Origin: Posidonia oceanica
Taxonomy: Eukaryota; Streptophyta; Magnoliopsida; Alismatales; Posidoniaceae
DNA: 64,000 bases
Direction of reading: 5' to 3'
NCBI GenBank assembly: GCA_037176725.1
Contig: JAZBRS010000014.1
Coordinates: 71,096,501-71,160,500, forward strand
Shown here: piece by piece, positions 24,232 through 36,400 of the stretch
How positions within the stretch are numbered: the first letter of the stretch is position 1
Layout of the letters: every line of letters begins with the position of its first letter
Program-made: the position numbers and the translations under genes
Notes under the pieces: model-generated
Seen by the model: only the letters and a program-made list of their open reading frames with translations
Told to the model about the DNA's origin: nothing
The model's database searches: none

Positions 24232-25271
24232 AAGCGCGGTCTCCATGTGGACGGAGACGGCAAAGGCTTGTCCTCGCCCGTGGAAGCAAGCATGGGATTC
24301 CGCACGGACGGAATCCGAAGGGGGCTTGTCCTCGCCCGAGGAAGCAAGCAGTAGTCTGATCCTCGCCCGAGGAAGCGGACAGGGGACCTCATCCGCACGG
24401 AGCGAAGTCGCCCGAGGGGCTCGTCCCCGGCCGGGGAAACAAGCGGGAGGGAAAGAAGAAAGAGGCTTGTCCTCGCCCGAGGAAGCAAGCAAGTGGGACC
24501 CTGTTCGCACGGAGCGGAGTCACGTAAAAAGGAAAAAGGCTTGTCCTCGCCCGAGGAAACAAGCAGGAGGGGAAAAAGAAAGAGACTTGTCCTTGACCGA
24601 GAAAGCAAGCGAGCGGGACTCCGTCCGCACGGAGCGGAGTCACGTAAAAGGAAAAAGGCTTGTCCTCGCCCGAGGAAGCAAGCAAGAAAGGAAAAAGGCT
24701 TGTCCTCGCCCGAGGAAGTAAGCAGGAAAAGAAAGGAGGAGGGCAAGCATGGGCATCATCCGCACGGAGCGAAGCCATGAAAGGGCCGATCCTCGTACAA
24801 GGATACAAGGTAGGACTCTAAGCATACAGGGTCTGAGAAGAGCTTGTCCTCACCCGAGGAAGCAAGCAGGGCACGCATACGCTTATCCTTCGCCGAGGAA
24901 TAAGCAGGCCTGATCCTCACCCGAGGAAACAGGGAAACTCCATCTGGGCGGAGCTGCGCAAGGCTTGTCCTCGCCCGAGGAAGCAAGCGGGTCTGATCCT
25001 CGCACGAGGAAATAGACAGGGGCTCTGTCCGCACGGAGCGAAGTCACGCGAAAAGAAAAAAAAAGGGCTAGTCCTCGCCCGAGGAAACAAGCAGGAGGGG
25101 AAGAAGAAAGAGGCTTGTCCTCGCCCGAGGAAGCAAGCGAGCGGGACTCCATCCACACGGAATGGAGTCACGCAAAAAAGGAAAAAGGCTTTTCCTTGCC
25201 CGAGGAAGTAAGTAAGAAAGGAAAAAGACTTGTCCTCGCGCGAGGAAGCAAGCAGGAAAAGAAAGAGAGAG
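24227..25271. repeat. Covarying hairpin array in the B 3' region
   Basis: More than a dozen hairpins of one design: a conserved core CCTCG..CGAGG flanked by an outer stem. The usual outer stem is GCTTG/CAAGC (for example 24266-24291, 24324-24349). Variants keep pairing with other bases: GCTTA/TAAGC (24881-24905), CCTG/CAGG (24909-24933), GTCT/AGAC (24991-25017), GTCTG/CGGAC (24354-24380). The core also varies in step: CCCCGG/CCGGGG at 24425-24436. Between hairpins lie copies of CCGCACGGAGCGAAG. Confidence 0.85.
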
Positions 25272-25285
25272 AGCGATACCAGAGA

Positions 25286-25440
25286 GCAGCTAAAAAGATG
25301 TCCCTGGTATCAGAGATGATACCAGGGGACAGTCGGAGCGCCCCTAGTATCAAAAGTAAGGAAAATGCAGACAAAACTAACACGTTTTGCCAAACGAGCA
25401 GTTGGGGATGCCAGCCCAGAGCGATCCGGGCAAAGGAGGT
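25286..25440. other. B 3' region: hairpin block shared with C
   Basis: A 10 bp stem (CCCTGGTATC at 25302-25311 with GATACCAGGG at 25318-25327) is followed by a CAAAAC/GTTTTG hairpin (about 25372-25389). Then comes GAGCAGTTGGGG with TGCCAGCCC. The same order, with changed but still pairing stems, is found in C at 42077-42200. Confidence 0.7.
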
Positions 25441-25795
25441 TGCGGCGATGCATGGGTCTGCAGAGGTTCTTGCGTGCATGTTGATTGCAGGGGGAGCTTT
25501 GCTGCAACTCCCTTGCTGAGGCTGCTGGTTGCATGGTGCTTGCGAAGGGAACTGCTCTAGATTTCTTGCGGGGCTGCTTTAGGCTGCTTGCATGGGCTAG
25601 TGCTCTGAAGTGCTTGATGCGGGTCCTGCAACATCCTAGTAGGAGGAGATATGCAGTAGGCAAGGCATGCAACACAAACAAATGGTGTGAAACATCTTTG
25701 TATTGAGTGAATCTCTGGTTACACGCCTCTAGTAGGCCAAAAAAGATACAGCATGATTCAACAAAAGCTATACAAACAAACAACTGCACCAATGC
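25441..25795 (-). other. B segment between 3' hairpins and the extra ORF stop
   Basis: Non-coding on the sense strand; no repeat or motif recognised. Confidence 0.5.
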
Positions 25796-26985
25796 CTAGT
25801 CAAGTCGTGCCTTCTTTGCTTTGCGGGAGTCGGGGAACTGGGGGGCGGCAGGAGGAATCTCGTTGAGGGGCCAGAGTCCCTGCATCTCAGTGACATACTC
25901 AGAAGTACATCCTGAGCCCTTCACAGCTGCAATGTCTGTAGACTTGACCCCATGCCGCATCAAGTTTGCTAGTTCTGCTGTGGATGCTGTTGTGCTGAGT
26001 GGGTAAGTCTGCATGAGTCTGGGTGCAGTGCTATCAATGAAGGTGCCCTGCCGGTAGCCAAACTGCCGCATGACCCGGATAGGATGGTACTCCACACCCT
26101 TCGTGAATCCTGGCAGCACTACAAGTTGCGTGTCGCGAGAATCGAAGAAGACGGTGAATGGTTCAGCTGCGGATGGGATGACTCGCCAAGTCACCACATC
26201 ATCCGTCAGCTCAGACAGCTTCTGGTACTCTTCTGACACGCTCTTGATAGTTCTTGCATGACCACTGTTGTAGTATGTTTCAATAGCATGCCTTTGAGGG
26301 CACAGCAAGTCCATCTCCAGGTGTGCAGCTAGCTAGATCTGCACAAGTACTCCGCAGCCATGGAACTGGCGGCAGCGGTGCACAACGCGATCCAGCCCGC
26401 GGTATGTTTCTGTAAGGACGACTGGTGCTAGGTCACCACTGCAAGTGCAATCTCAGCAATTTCGATTGCGACTGTCATACAGCCATGCGTGAAGATCAGT
26501 TCGCCTAGAAAGTGGGTGACGAATCCCCAGAGCCACAACTCGTCTCCGAGTTCAGCGTGCTTTTCCATAACTGCATCAACAAATGCTAGGCGAAGCAGAG
26601 GCGTGGGCCCACTAGTGCAGATTAATCTTTGCTGGCAGCCTTTGGAAGAGAGCCCAATCAGCTGGCTCAGGACCGCAGTGTACCCATCGCGCCTCATGAA
26701 GACTGGAGGTCCCATGATCTTAGAGAAGCCGTAGATCCGACGCACTTCCTCCAGCGTAGGAGTCAGCTCTGTCCTGCTGAAGCGGAAGACATGATGCGCT
26801 GGCTTCCAGAACCTTGCTACAGCGCATAGGAGATGCCGACTTACTTCAACATCTGTTGCCTTCAAAAGATTGGATGGAATACCCCAAGTGCGCAGCTTCT
26901 CGCGGTCAGCTTCAGTGAGTTTGCCAACCCACTCTCGCAGGGCATCTGAGCAGTGCATGGGAGTGACCAGAGTAGGATAACCCAT
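25796..26985 (-). pseudogene. Plant-mobile-domain/DUF7745-like ORF of element B, broken
   Basis: Accessory ORF downstream of integrase, same strand, in the place where retroviruses carry env. Starts MGYPTLVTP at 26985 and ends KKARLD at 25796. It is open from 26985 to 26428, then interrupted by stops between 26428 and 26315, then open again to 25796. The region FWKPAHHVFRF, then ELTPTLEEVRRIYGF, resembles the core of plant mobile domain / DUF7745 proteins (W.P..H.F.F...E.T.TLEEV..I.G). It is about two-thirds identical in pattern to the intact copy in C (43229-44431). Function unknown. Related domains occur both in host proteins that affect transposon silencing and in transposons. Confidence 0.75.
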
Positions 26986-28488
26986 CGTGCAAGAGAGAAA
27001 GTGCAGGCTGCTGGTGCAGAAACCTCAGGTACCTGTAATCAGAGTTGCAGTTCATCAGATCAGGTATAAGCATGTAACCACTGGCTGGTAAAGATGCAGA
27101 TTTCAAAACTAGCAAAGCAGTTTAGCAAGTTTAACAGTTAGCATTCAGAGTGCAGATATTAAACACATTCAGACAAAGGCAGCACTGCTGGGGCAAGTGG
27201 TTGGTCGAAGCTCTGGACCGATGCAGCTTGAAGAAGGTCGGCGCATACTTGATAAAAGTACTGTCTCAATGCCGAGCCAAGTTTTGCAGAGCAGGAAGAT
27301 AGAAGGAAGGAATGACTGATGCTGTGCATGCATGCATGGTTTATGCTTGGTATGCGTGGCTATGTGCATAGTTTACAATAAATGCTGCAGATGTGTGCAT
27401 GATTCTTGCTTATATGCTGTAGCCCTCAGCATATGGAGTGCTTAGCGCCTGCTGCAGAGGAAGAGAGGGGTCCCTGACTCACTGGACTCTACTCAAACTC
27501 TTAACTTGCTGGTGGCGCTCAGGAAAGGGTTATTTGCAGTGCGTGGGTGGTGGGCGGTGAGGACAGGCTCCAGACTAAACACCCAAGGACCTACACCTAC
27601 TCTTTTTGCTTTTGTCTCCCTCATAAGCGTGTGGTTTCCCCTATCCTTAACTGGGAGGTAATGGGCACCTGATTGAAGCTGGGGAGCTGCTTGCTAGGCC
27701 TTGCTAGGTTTAAAGGCTTCGTAGGGTTTGTATTCCCTAGGCGCAAACTTTAGTCTGTCTCTAAGACAGGTAAAGGGATGGAATTGCGCTGCTTGCTTTT
27801 TTCTTTTTCTGGAGTTGACCTTTGTCTTTGCTCCTTTTTTTTTGCTTCTTTTTTGCTTTCTTTTTCTCTCTTTTTTTTGTGTTCTTTTCTTTTTGCAAGC
27901 TTCCGCCATCCCTGGCTTAGAGGTAATGGGCGCTGGGGTTTTGAGGTGGGTTTAAGGCTCCCAGGTGCAAAATGGTGGACTGTCTCCGAAGCAGTTCGGA
28001 GGGACAGGGTTATGCTCCACGCCTCTATCTCTAGGGCTTGCTTCTGCCTTCGCCTTCTATTTGCTTTTTTCTTTTATGCCCATGCTCAGACATATTCTTT
28101 CATGGCTCACATTCTTGCTCACACCCTAGCATTTTATCTCCCTCGGGAGGTGCAAGTCCTAAGGGGTTTGGTTATTTTGCCTGTTCTCATTTGAAAGGTG
28201 GCTCCCTCACTAGCTAAGACGCCTAAGTAGTGTCAGGTGAGGCAGGGTAGACTCCTTCCATAGCAGGCAAGCACATCCGATTTCATCATCGGGCCAGATG
28301 CAATGCATGATTTTTGCTGGGAATTTTTATTTTTGCTTGAGATATGCTGAAAGAGATGGAAATGTAGGGATTTATGCAGAGAGTGCGAGAATGCAGGGGG
28401 GCAAGATTGGAACGCAGAAAGATATACAAGGAAACATAGGATGCAAAGGACAGGATGGGAGAGAACGCTCTGCAAGGCAGGGGCCAGT
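26986..28488 (-). other. B spacer between pol and the extra ORF, with purine tract
   Basis: 1.5 kb. The sense strand has an A-rich purine tract at about 27828-27895, roughly 850 nt upstream of the ORF start, as in C. Blocks shared with C are near 27468-27490 (CTGACTCACTGG), 27588-27610 (GGACCTACACCTA) and 28195-28275 (just after the pol stop). A CAGGTACCT at about 27030 on the minus strand, preceded by GATTA, resembles a splice acceptor. Confidence 0.6.
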
Positions 28489-29660
28489 CTACTGATAGTA
28501 CTTCTTGAGATAGCATGCATTGACCGGCTCTGACTGCCCAGTCCGGCCCATGTCCTCAAGAATTGCTGCATCACCCGAGAATGCCTGCTTGACCACAAAG
28601 GGGCGACGCCAATTGGGTTGGAATTTGCCTAGACCGTCTAGCAGGTGGATGGCTCGCAAGATGAGGTCACCTGGCTGAAAGCTCCTGGGCCGCACCTTCT
28701 TCAGGTATGCTCTTGCCATCCGCTTCTGGTAGCAGTGAGCGCTGTGCATTGCTTGCAATCTACGCTCATCAATCAGGTTGAGCTAGGCGCAGCGGTCCTC
28801 GACCCATTCTACTTCTTCCAGCTCTGCTTCTCGCAGGATTCGCAGCGAAGGGATCTCCACCTCGACAAGCAGCACTGCCTCCATGCCATATGCCAGCGAA
28901 TACGGGGTGGCTCCTATCGAGGTCCGCACTAATGTCCTGTACGCCCAGAGTGCGTACGGGAGCTTATCATGCCAGTCTTTGTGGGTTTCTGCCATCTTCT
29001 TCATTATTTTCACAATGTTTTTGTTGGCAGACTCCATTGCTCCATTCATCTGCGGCCGATATGGTGAGGATCTATGATGCTTGATCAGATGCTTCTGCAG
29101 GTATTCCTCGATCCTCTTTGCAATAAAGTTTGAGCCGTTGTCAGAGATGATTGCATGCGGGACCCCATATCGGGTGACAATGTTATTTCTGATAAACCTC
29201 TCTGTCACTACAGCTGTGACCGCCTTGTAGGAGGCTACTTCCACCCATTTAGTGAAATAGTCTATCGCTACCAGGATGAAGCGATGGCCATTCGATGCAG
29301 CAGGGTGTATAGCGCTGATGACATCCATCCCCCAGGTGGAGAAGGGCCATGGCGAGGACATGCTATGCAATTCCTGCGGGGGAGCATGCAAAAGATTACC
29401 ATGGATCTGGTAGTTGTGGCATCTACGCACAAACTGGCAACAGTCTGCCTCCATGGTCGACCAGAAGTAGCCTTGCAACATGATTTTCTTGGCCAACAAC
29501 ACACCATTCATATGCGGACCACAGGTCCCTGCATGAACTTGGAGCATTAGCGTGTCGGCTTCTTGCTTGCTCAAGCAGCGCAGGAGCATCTGACTGTATG
29601 ACCTTCTGTATAGCTGTCCTGCCCCTAACACATACTTTGACGCCAGACGTGCCAAAGTTC
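28489..29660 (-). pseudogene. int: Integrase of element B, damaged
   Basis: Nuclear integrase domain. In sense order: an HHCC zinc finger in which the last Cys is Tyr (CHNY, near 29411; C has CHNC), then the catalytic core with D (GMDVIS), D (SDNGS) and E (AMESANK). The second D and the E are separated by 35 residues, as in the D,D(35)E signature. Then a GPY/F-type module (NWRRPFVVKQ; the Gly of GPF is Arg here). A stop at about 28780 separates the core from the C-terminal module. Loss of the zinc ligand and the stop make it non-functional. Confidence 0.88.
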
Positions 29661-30230
29661 TTCTATCTGCTGCTGAGGTGCCAGGCGGGTGGCTGCCAGA
29701 CTCCAGGAAGGCTTTAATGTCGCAATACCAAGGCTGCTCTTCCATTGGGTTTGCCTCTTCTATGCTCATGCAATGTGCAGGCTGCTTCATGCATGTAACT
29801 GATACATCCACTGCTCGGTCTTCAGGTATACTGAGCCAGGATGCCAAGGTTGCTAACGCGTCTACATATGTGTTCCTTGCCCTGTTCATGTACGAGAAGT
29901 GGATGCTTGCAAATTGTTCTATCAGCTTCAGTAGGTGTTCGTGATATGGCACTAACTTTGGATCCTTTGTTCTCCAATCGCCATTCACTTGGGAAATTAC
30001 CAGCATGGCATCACCATGCACATGCAGCTTCTGCGCCTCATCCTCGAGCGCGACCTTCAATCCCAGAATACATGCTTCATATTCTGCTTCATTATTAGTG
30101 CATTTGAAGGTCAGCTTCCTTGCAAAGGGGATCATCTGCCCCTGCGGCGTGGTCAGCACTGCGCCTATGCCTCAACCTTCTTGTTGACAGCGCCATCAAA
30201 GTACAGCTGCCACTGCTCTAAGTCTTCAGG
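29661..30230 (-). pseudogene. Second RNase H (aRH-type) of element B, with frameshift
   Basis: Extra RNase H of the Tat lineage, placed between the first RNase H and the integrase. Sense motifs: LYFDGAVNKK, NNEAEYEACILGL, HGDAMLVISQVNGDW, NTYVDALATLAS, which supply the acidic residues expected for catalysis. Compared with C there is a single-base deletion near 30175, right after the first Asp motif, so the frame changes inside the domain. Confidence 0.8.
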
Positions 30231-31550
30231 GTCCTCCTCAGAGTCTCCCATTGCAAAGAGGATGTCCTCATCCGGGAACTGCATCTGGAGAGGCTGGTAT
30301 TTAGGCAAAGGAAAGTCTGCAAGGTGATCTGCCATGGCTTGGCCCTTCGTGGCTCGCTGCGTGACAAAGGTGATGTCGTACTGAGACAACAGTACCTGCC
30401 ACTTGACGCATCTGCCTACCATTGCTGGCTTCTGGAAGAGGAACTTGATGGGGTCATGTCGGCATAAAAGCTGGACTGGATACGCCATCATGTAGTGCCT
30501 CAACTTCTATGTAGCCCAGAAGAGGCATAGGCAGGTCTTCTCCATTGTGCAATACCTGGCTTCGCAATCATTAAATTTCTTGCTCAGGTAATAAATTGCA
30601 TGCTCCTTTCTACCAGATTCATCATGCTAGCCCAAGACGGCGCCCATGGAATGCTGCATGGTAGAGAGGTAGAGAAGCAGAGGTCTCCCCGGTGTGGGAG
30701 GGACCAAAACAGGAGGCTTGGTCAGAAGCTATTTGATTTTGTCAAAGGCAGCTTGGCATTCCTCGCTCCAGTTAATCTGTGCATTCTTCTTCAGGAGCTT
30801 GAAGATCGGTTCGCAAATAGGCGTGAGCTGTGCAATGAACCGACTGATATATTTCAGGCATCCGAGTAGGCCTCGGACTTCTTTCTCTGTCCTGCGGGGT
30901 GGCATGTCCACGATGGCTTTTGCCTTCATCGGGTCCACTTCAATCCCTCTCTGGCTAACAATGTAGCCCAAGAGCTTGCCAGAAGATACCCCGAATATGC
31001 ATTTGCTGGGGTTAAGGCACAGCTTGTACTTTCTTAAGCGATCAAAGAGCTTCCTTAAGCAGGCAAGGTGATCCTCAGGCTCTTTGGTCTTAGCAATCAT
31101 ATCATCCATGTATACCTCAACTTCTTGATGCATGAGGTCGTGGAAAAGTGCAGTCATGGCCCTCTAGTAGGTTGCACCAGCATTTTTCAGCCCACATGGC
31201 ATAACTTGGTAGCAGAAGACACCCCAAGGGGTGATGAATGATGTTTTCTCCATTTCCTTCTCTGCCATTTTAATCTAGTTATAGTCAGAGAAGCCGTCCA
31301 TAAAAGAGAGCATTTTGTGCCTTGCAGTGTTGTCGACTAGGATGTCAATGTGCGGCAGTGGAAAATCATCCTTGCAACTCGCCTTTTTCAGGTGCTGATA
31401 GTCGATGCACATGTGGACTCGTCCATCCTTCTTGGGCACTGGTACGACATTTGCAAGCCACTCAGGGTAAAGGACGACCTTTAGGAAGTTAACATTGTGC
31501 TGCTTCATGATCTCCTCCTTGATCATGAATAGCCACTGCGGTCGCCATCG
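30231..31550 (-). pseudogene. Reverse transcriptase and first RNase H of element B, broken
   Basis: RT motifs in order: VPVPKKDGRVHMCIDY, FPLPHIDILVD, LSFMDGFSDYN (catalytic Asp), YQVMP, YMDD (catalytic pair). Stops occur at about 31275, 31158 and 30504. The normally conserved IDYRDLNK is IDYQHLKK here. The RNase H-like segment that follows (ADHLADFPLP near its end) matches that of C, in which the first catalytic Asp is missing. Confidence 0.85.
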
Positions 31551-33419
31551 CCTTAGCTTCTACTTTATTGGCCTTGCGTCTGGGTCCAAAGGTGGGTTGT
31601 GCACAACTATCTCAATGTCGAGGCCAACCATATCCTCGTAGCTCCAGGCAAAGACATTCGCATACTCCTTCAAGAATGCGATGAATTCTGCTCTAGCCTG
31701 GGGCAACAGAAGGGTGCTAATGCGGACCTCTCTGACTTCTTCTACTGTGCCAATGCTGACAACCTCTGTCTCCTCTTCGACATGGAGGTTGGGGCCTTCT
31801 GGATCATCGTCGTAGGGCCGGAACTCAGGCGATGGTTCATCATTCTCATCTTCGCCTGCATCATCCTCCTCTCCATATGCAATAAGTTCCGAGAGGATCT
31901 CCTTCTCAAAGGTGGAGTCTGAGATATCCAAGGAGTGCAAGTGTTCCGCTGCTTAGCCCTAATGACGCTTCAGGATGGTCACGCTTACCTGAGTGTTTTC
32001 ATACCCCTGGCGCGCGACCTCTGTCCTGGCAAACTCCTCGGCTGGCTTTGCCTACTCTAACTCTGCTGCTGGCTCTGCTGATTCTACTACTGGCTGTACC
32101 GAAGCTAACTGTGCTACTGTTTGCTGTGCGGGGGTTGCATGCGCTACTGCTTGCTGCTGTACTGTTGGTGCCTGCTGTATTACTTCTTGTGCATGTTGTG
32201 CTGCTGCTGGTGCATGTTGTACTGCTGCTGGTGCATGTTGTGCTAGTACTGCTTGCGGTGCTATTGGTGCTGCTTGTGGTGCTAATACTGCTGGTATCTG
32301 CTGTGCTATCACTTCTTCTGCATGCTCCGACACGCTTGTCAAGGATATATCAGGCTGACGGCTGATCAGCACGCCGCTGCTTGCTGCCTCGCCTAAGTGC
32401 GGCATGCGCTGCACGAACCATCTAGACCCACTCCCTGGCTGTAGGGTGATCAGCTCATCTGGTCTAGCAGGTGCCTCGAGCGCTAGATCTTCCTCTAGGA
32501 CCATGATAGAGGGATCCGCAGCCACGGCCTTCCCCTTCTTCTGTGCTGTCTCATGCTCTATGACATCTTGCGCCAGCGATGCAAGCTGCTCCTAGAATAA
32601 CTGCTCCAAGTCTCCCATTGAGAAGTCAATCTGAGCGTCTGTAACCGCTCCTGCCTCCTCATCCGAGGGTGAGTCGACGTAATAAGCGACTGCCGGGCTT
32701 GCGGCTGGCCCTAGCTCTACTGCTAGGCTTTCTGCTGCTTGGGGTACTTGTTTCGCTACTGCTGGGTAGGCTGCCAGGGTCACTGCTGCTACTGGCGGGG
32801 AGGCACAACTGCTCCTCTGGGGGGCCAATGGTGGGGCCGCCATGCTTGGGGATGAAGAGCCGGTGCCCATGGGTAACAGTGGTGGTCTCCCGGTAGCAGC
32901 GGCGAGAATCTTCCGCATAGCAAGATCTGCTGAAGCTGACAGCGGTGTGCCTGACAGAGCCGCCTGGCTTGCTTGTGGCGCTGTCGATGATGCGGGCCGA
33001 GTCACGCTGCCGTCTGATCCGACTGACTGTGCCGTCGGAGAAGGTGATTTCCATGCTGGTGCGGCTGCGGCCACAAGCTGACTACTGCATAACGCCGGCA
33101 GGCGTGCTTCTGACTCTGGCGCTGCAGCTGCGACTGCCGGTGACTTTGGTGAAGCTGCATGAAGAGGGGAAACTATTAGCCCCGCCCCGAGGTCCACCAA
33201 TTCTGCTGCTTCAATAGTGAGTGCCGAGCAAACTAACTGGGACGCAGTCACGTTGAGCTGATCCTTGTTGCTAGTTGGGGCTGCCTCAACTATGCCAGAC
33301 TCCTCCTCATCTGAGTAGTAGTCCTCGATGTAGACCCATTCCTCCTCCGGCAGTTGAGAGCTTGGGCATGACGCCTGCTGAGCCAGGGCCTTACTACCGC
33401 TTGAATCCAGGATACCTGC
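31551..33419 (-). pseudogene. B pol linker between protease and RT (Ala/Gln-rich, acidic)
   Basis: Joins the protease region (beyond element C) to RT. It starts at GILDS, the codons directly after the C insertion, and continues through an acidic VYIEDYYSDEEESG, a Pro/Ala/Ser-rich stretch, an Ala/Gln-rich low-complexity run (32052-32300) and the conserved FAWSYEDMVGLD before RT. Stops at about 32592, 32526-32590 and 32052. Low complexity and length resemble the equivalent part of C (48995-50740). Confidence 0.75.
33415..33419. repeat. Target-site duplication of C, left copy
   Basis: CCTGC on the plus strand. The right copy at 61727-61731 is CTTGC: four of five match, with one C/T change. Confidence 0.85.
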
Positions 33420-36400
33420 TGTAGCGATCCCGATCGGAATCAGGCTCGCCATTTAGCGGCGATTGGATCCGAGGAAGAGGCTCAACTTGAAAACGCTTAA
33501 AATCAAGGAGAAAAAAGGAAAGATAAGACAAATCAGAGTCGCCACCACGTCTATTAACGGAAGACGAGGAAAACCGGGGAAATGCGTGGATCAACACGCA
33601 GAACCGAACAAGAAATGCAAAGCAAAGCAATGCAAAGGAAAACAAATGCAAACAAATGCAAATGAGATGACTCTAGCCTAGGATAAAGGTAGTATGGTCA
33701 TTGCGGGCCAAAAGACAGGGTAAGGACTCCTGTTACGTGCGGGGAAGGTGTTAGGCACCCCCGACACGCCCGAGAATCGGTCTTTCTAGGCTTACGCTCG
33801 CATACGCAGGAAAATGCAAGATTGAATGCCTATGTGCCTATAAATGCCTGAATGAATGCTCAAGGTGTGCTCTAAGTGGGAAGAAACAAAGCAAGGAAGT
33901 AAACATGCTCTCTAAATGCTCAGCTACGCTACCCGTGTTCCGAACCAGGCGGGACCTAGCTCGTGAGAACTCCAGGCAGTAAGCATCACAGCCCTATATG
34001 CAAATGCAAGCGAGAAAACAAAACAGCGAGAAAACCATGCAATGCGATCGACATGCAAAGGAAAACGGCGCAGAACACGCAAAACGAGGCGAGAAATGAG
34101 CGACGTATGCAAAACGATGCAAGAGAGCGAAAACGGCGCGCAAAACAAGCGAGAAAGCAAGATAGCACGCAAAACAAGACAAGAGAGGGCAGGAAGACAC
34201 GCGAAACGAGACGAGAAAACAGAATGGTACGCAAAACGAAGCGAAAGAATAAAACCGGTACGCAAAACAGGCGAGAAAGCAAGGCAGCACGCAAAACAAG
34301 GCAAGAAAACAGGAGGGCAGGCAAAACGGTGCCAAAACAAGGGCGGGCACGCGGAACGGTGCCAAAACAGCGAGGCAGAACCTTGGAAAAGCCATGAGAA
34401 TGCAAAAATGCAGAAAGAGATTAGAAGAGGCCAAAGGGGAATCAAAACAACGTGTGTGTAAGAACAGACGTCGTTTAGGACCACTCAGAGTAGGTGTGAA
34501 GACCTACAGAGGGGAGAGTGTGCAAACGGAGGGATTGCCACCTCTTTGCGACTGTTTCCCACTAAACCGTTCCACGGTGTGTCTCGCATGCTGCCCAAAG
34601 CTCGCGATGCGATCGGATCGTGGAAAAGGGGGAAGAAAGTCACATTAAGTGGTAAATCCAGGGAAAACACAACGCAAAACACACAGGAATACGCGAAACG
34701 GAGATTGGAAGATACAAGCAGAAAGGGGAGACCCTATTCTACATGCTCAAAGAGACAGAAAGCGAAAACAAGAAAAACTGTGCAAATGGCATGCAAATGC
34801 AATGCAGGGGTTCAGGAAGACATACCTGGAAATCCGGGAGCCTGATCTGAGATCTGTCTAGTCCATGCTGAAGAGCGCTTGGCTGCGGTCGCCTGGGCAG
34901 CTTACTTGAGAAGATCCAACGGCCGGATCAGAAGATATCGCAGCTCCAAGGCAGAAAGGCCAGAACAGGGGAGAAGAACAGATCTAGGTGTTCAGGGGGT
35001 CCTAGGGGTGTGTAAAAGGTCCTCCCAGGTGAAGGGGAGCTAGAAGTGCTTAGTGTGTGCAAGAAGATGCTAAAATGCAAGACTAAATGGATGCAGAATG
35101 CATGCAAAAGTGAGAAAAAGCAAAGAGAAGTAGCTTGGGAAAAATCAGGATTTCAGAAGACATTTTGAAAAAGAAAGGGGTTAAAGATGTAAATTTTCCA
35201 GAAAACAGGGATTCACAGGAAAGGGTTTTGAAAACAGGAGAGGGCTGGGCTCCATTTTGCAAAAAAACTAGGCTCAGATAGCTGCTTTGAAAAGGAGGTA
35301 TGCTTTGAAAGGGATTTTGAGACCAAAAAGAAGTCAGAAAGCAATTTTTGAAAAACTGGGGTCTAAAATGCAATTTTTCCAGAGAACAAGGTTCCAGGGA
35401 GCCTGGGAATACTAGTGGAGGGTCTACATGAAATTTGGTAAGCATAGGAGCTAAGATGCAACCTAGGGGCAAAATGGTCTTTTCACATGATTTTTTAAAA
35501 GGTGCAAGGACCTATGTGTGATTTTGAAATCATGCAGGGGCTGAAAATGCAATTTTGTATGGAAAACATGCTCTGAAAAATAAGGGACAGGACCACAGTG
35601 CAATTTTTAAAAAGATCAGGGTCAAAAATGCAATACAATAAGCTAAAAATGTATGCAAGAGTTACTGTCCATTTAAAATGGACCTAAATGCAAATATGCA
35701 AAAACAGAGGAGAGAGAAATGCAATGCAGTATGCAAAATAAGAAAATAAACCCTAAGTTCTACAGTGCATGGACCTACATGCAAAAACAGAAATATGCAG
35801 GGACTTGAAATGCAATGCAGTATGGTAAAATAAATGCAATTAAATTAACTGATTTAAGACAGGACCTACATGCAAAAAACGAAAACTGAGGGGCTGAAAA
35901 GCAAAATATTATAACAGCACAGCACAGTAAATGGACCAACTTGCAAATACTGAAAACCATGAACAGATCATGCAATTTAATATGATTTTGATTTAAAAAC
36001 ACAGCAGGTTAAATGAAATAAGGACTGGAATGTAAAATGACAGAAACTTAAACCAAATATGCAATATTTACCTAAAAACTTTAGCTAGAATAAAATAAAT
36101 GCACAGTAACTGGTCGACGGCGACGAGTACTGTAGCAGAACGCCGGCAGTACTCGTGGCCGCCGACAGGGGAGGCTGAGGAGGCGCGGGAGGGCGGAGAA
36201 CAACGTCGGCGATCGTCCGGAGCTCTGGGAACGGTCCGGAGCTCGCTCTGTTGGTCGGAGTGTCCGGAGGAAGAGCAGCCGGCGCCGGAGAAGGAGACCT
36301 GTCCGGCGAGCTGCTGCGGCGTCCGGGAGGCTCGGAGCTTGATTCTGACCAGCAGAAAAGCAGGAGGAGGAGGAGAGGGAGCTAGGGGAAGGAAGATTTA

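Noticed and set aside
24108..24825. ORFs on both strands, for example 24065-24721
   Set aside because: Created by the GC-rich hairpin array; the plus-strand one begins inside the D LTR and crosses into B.
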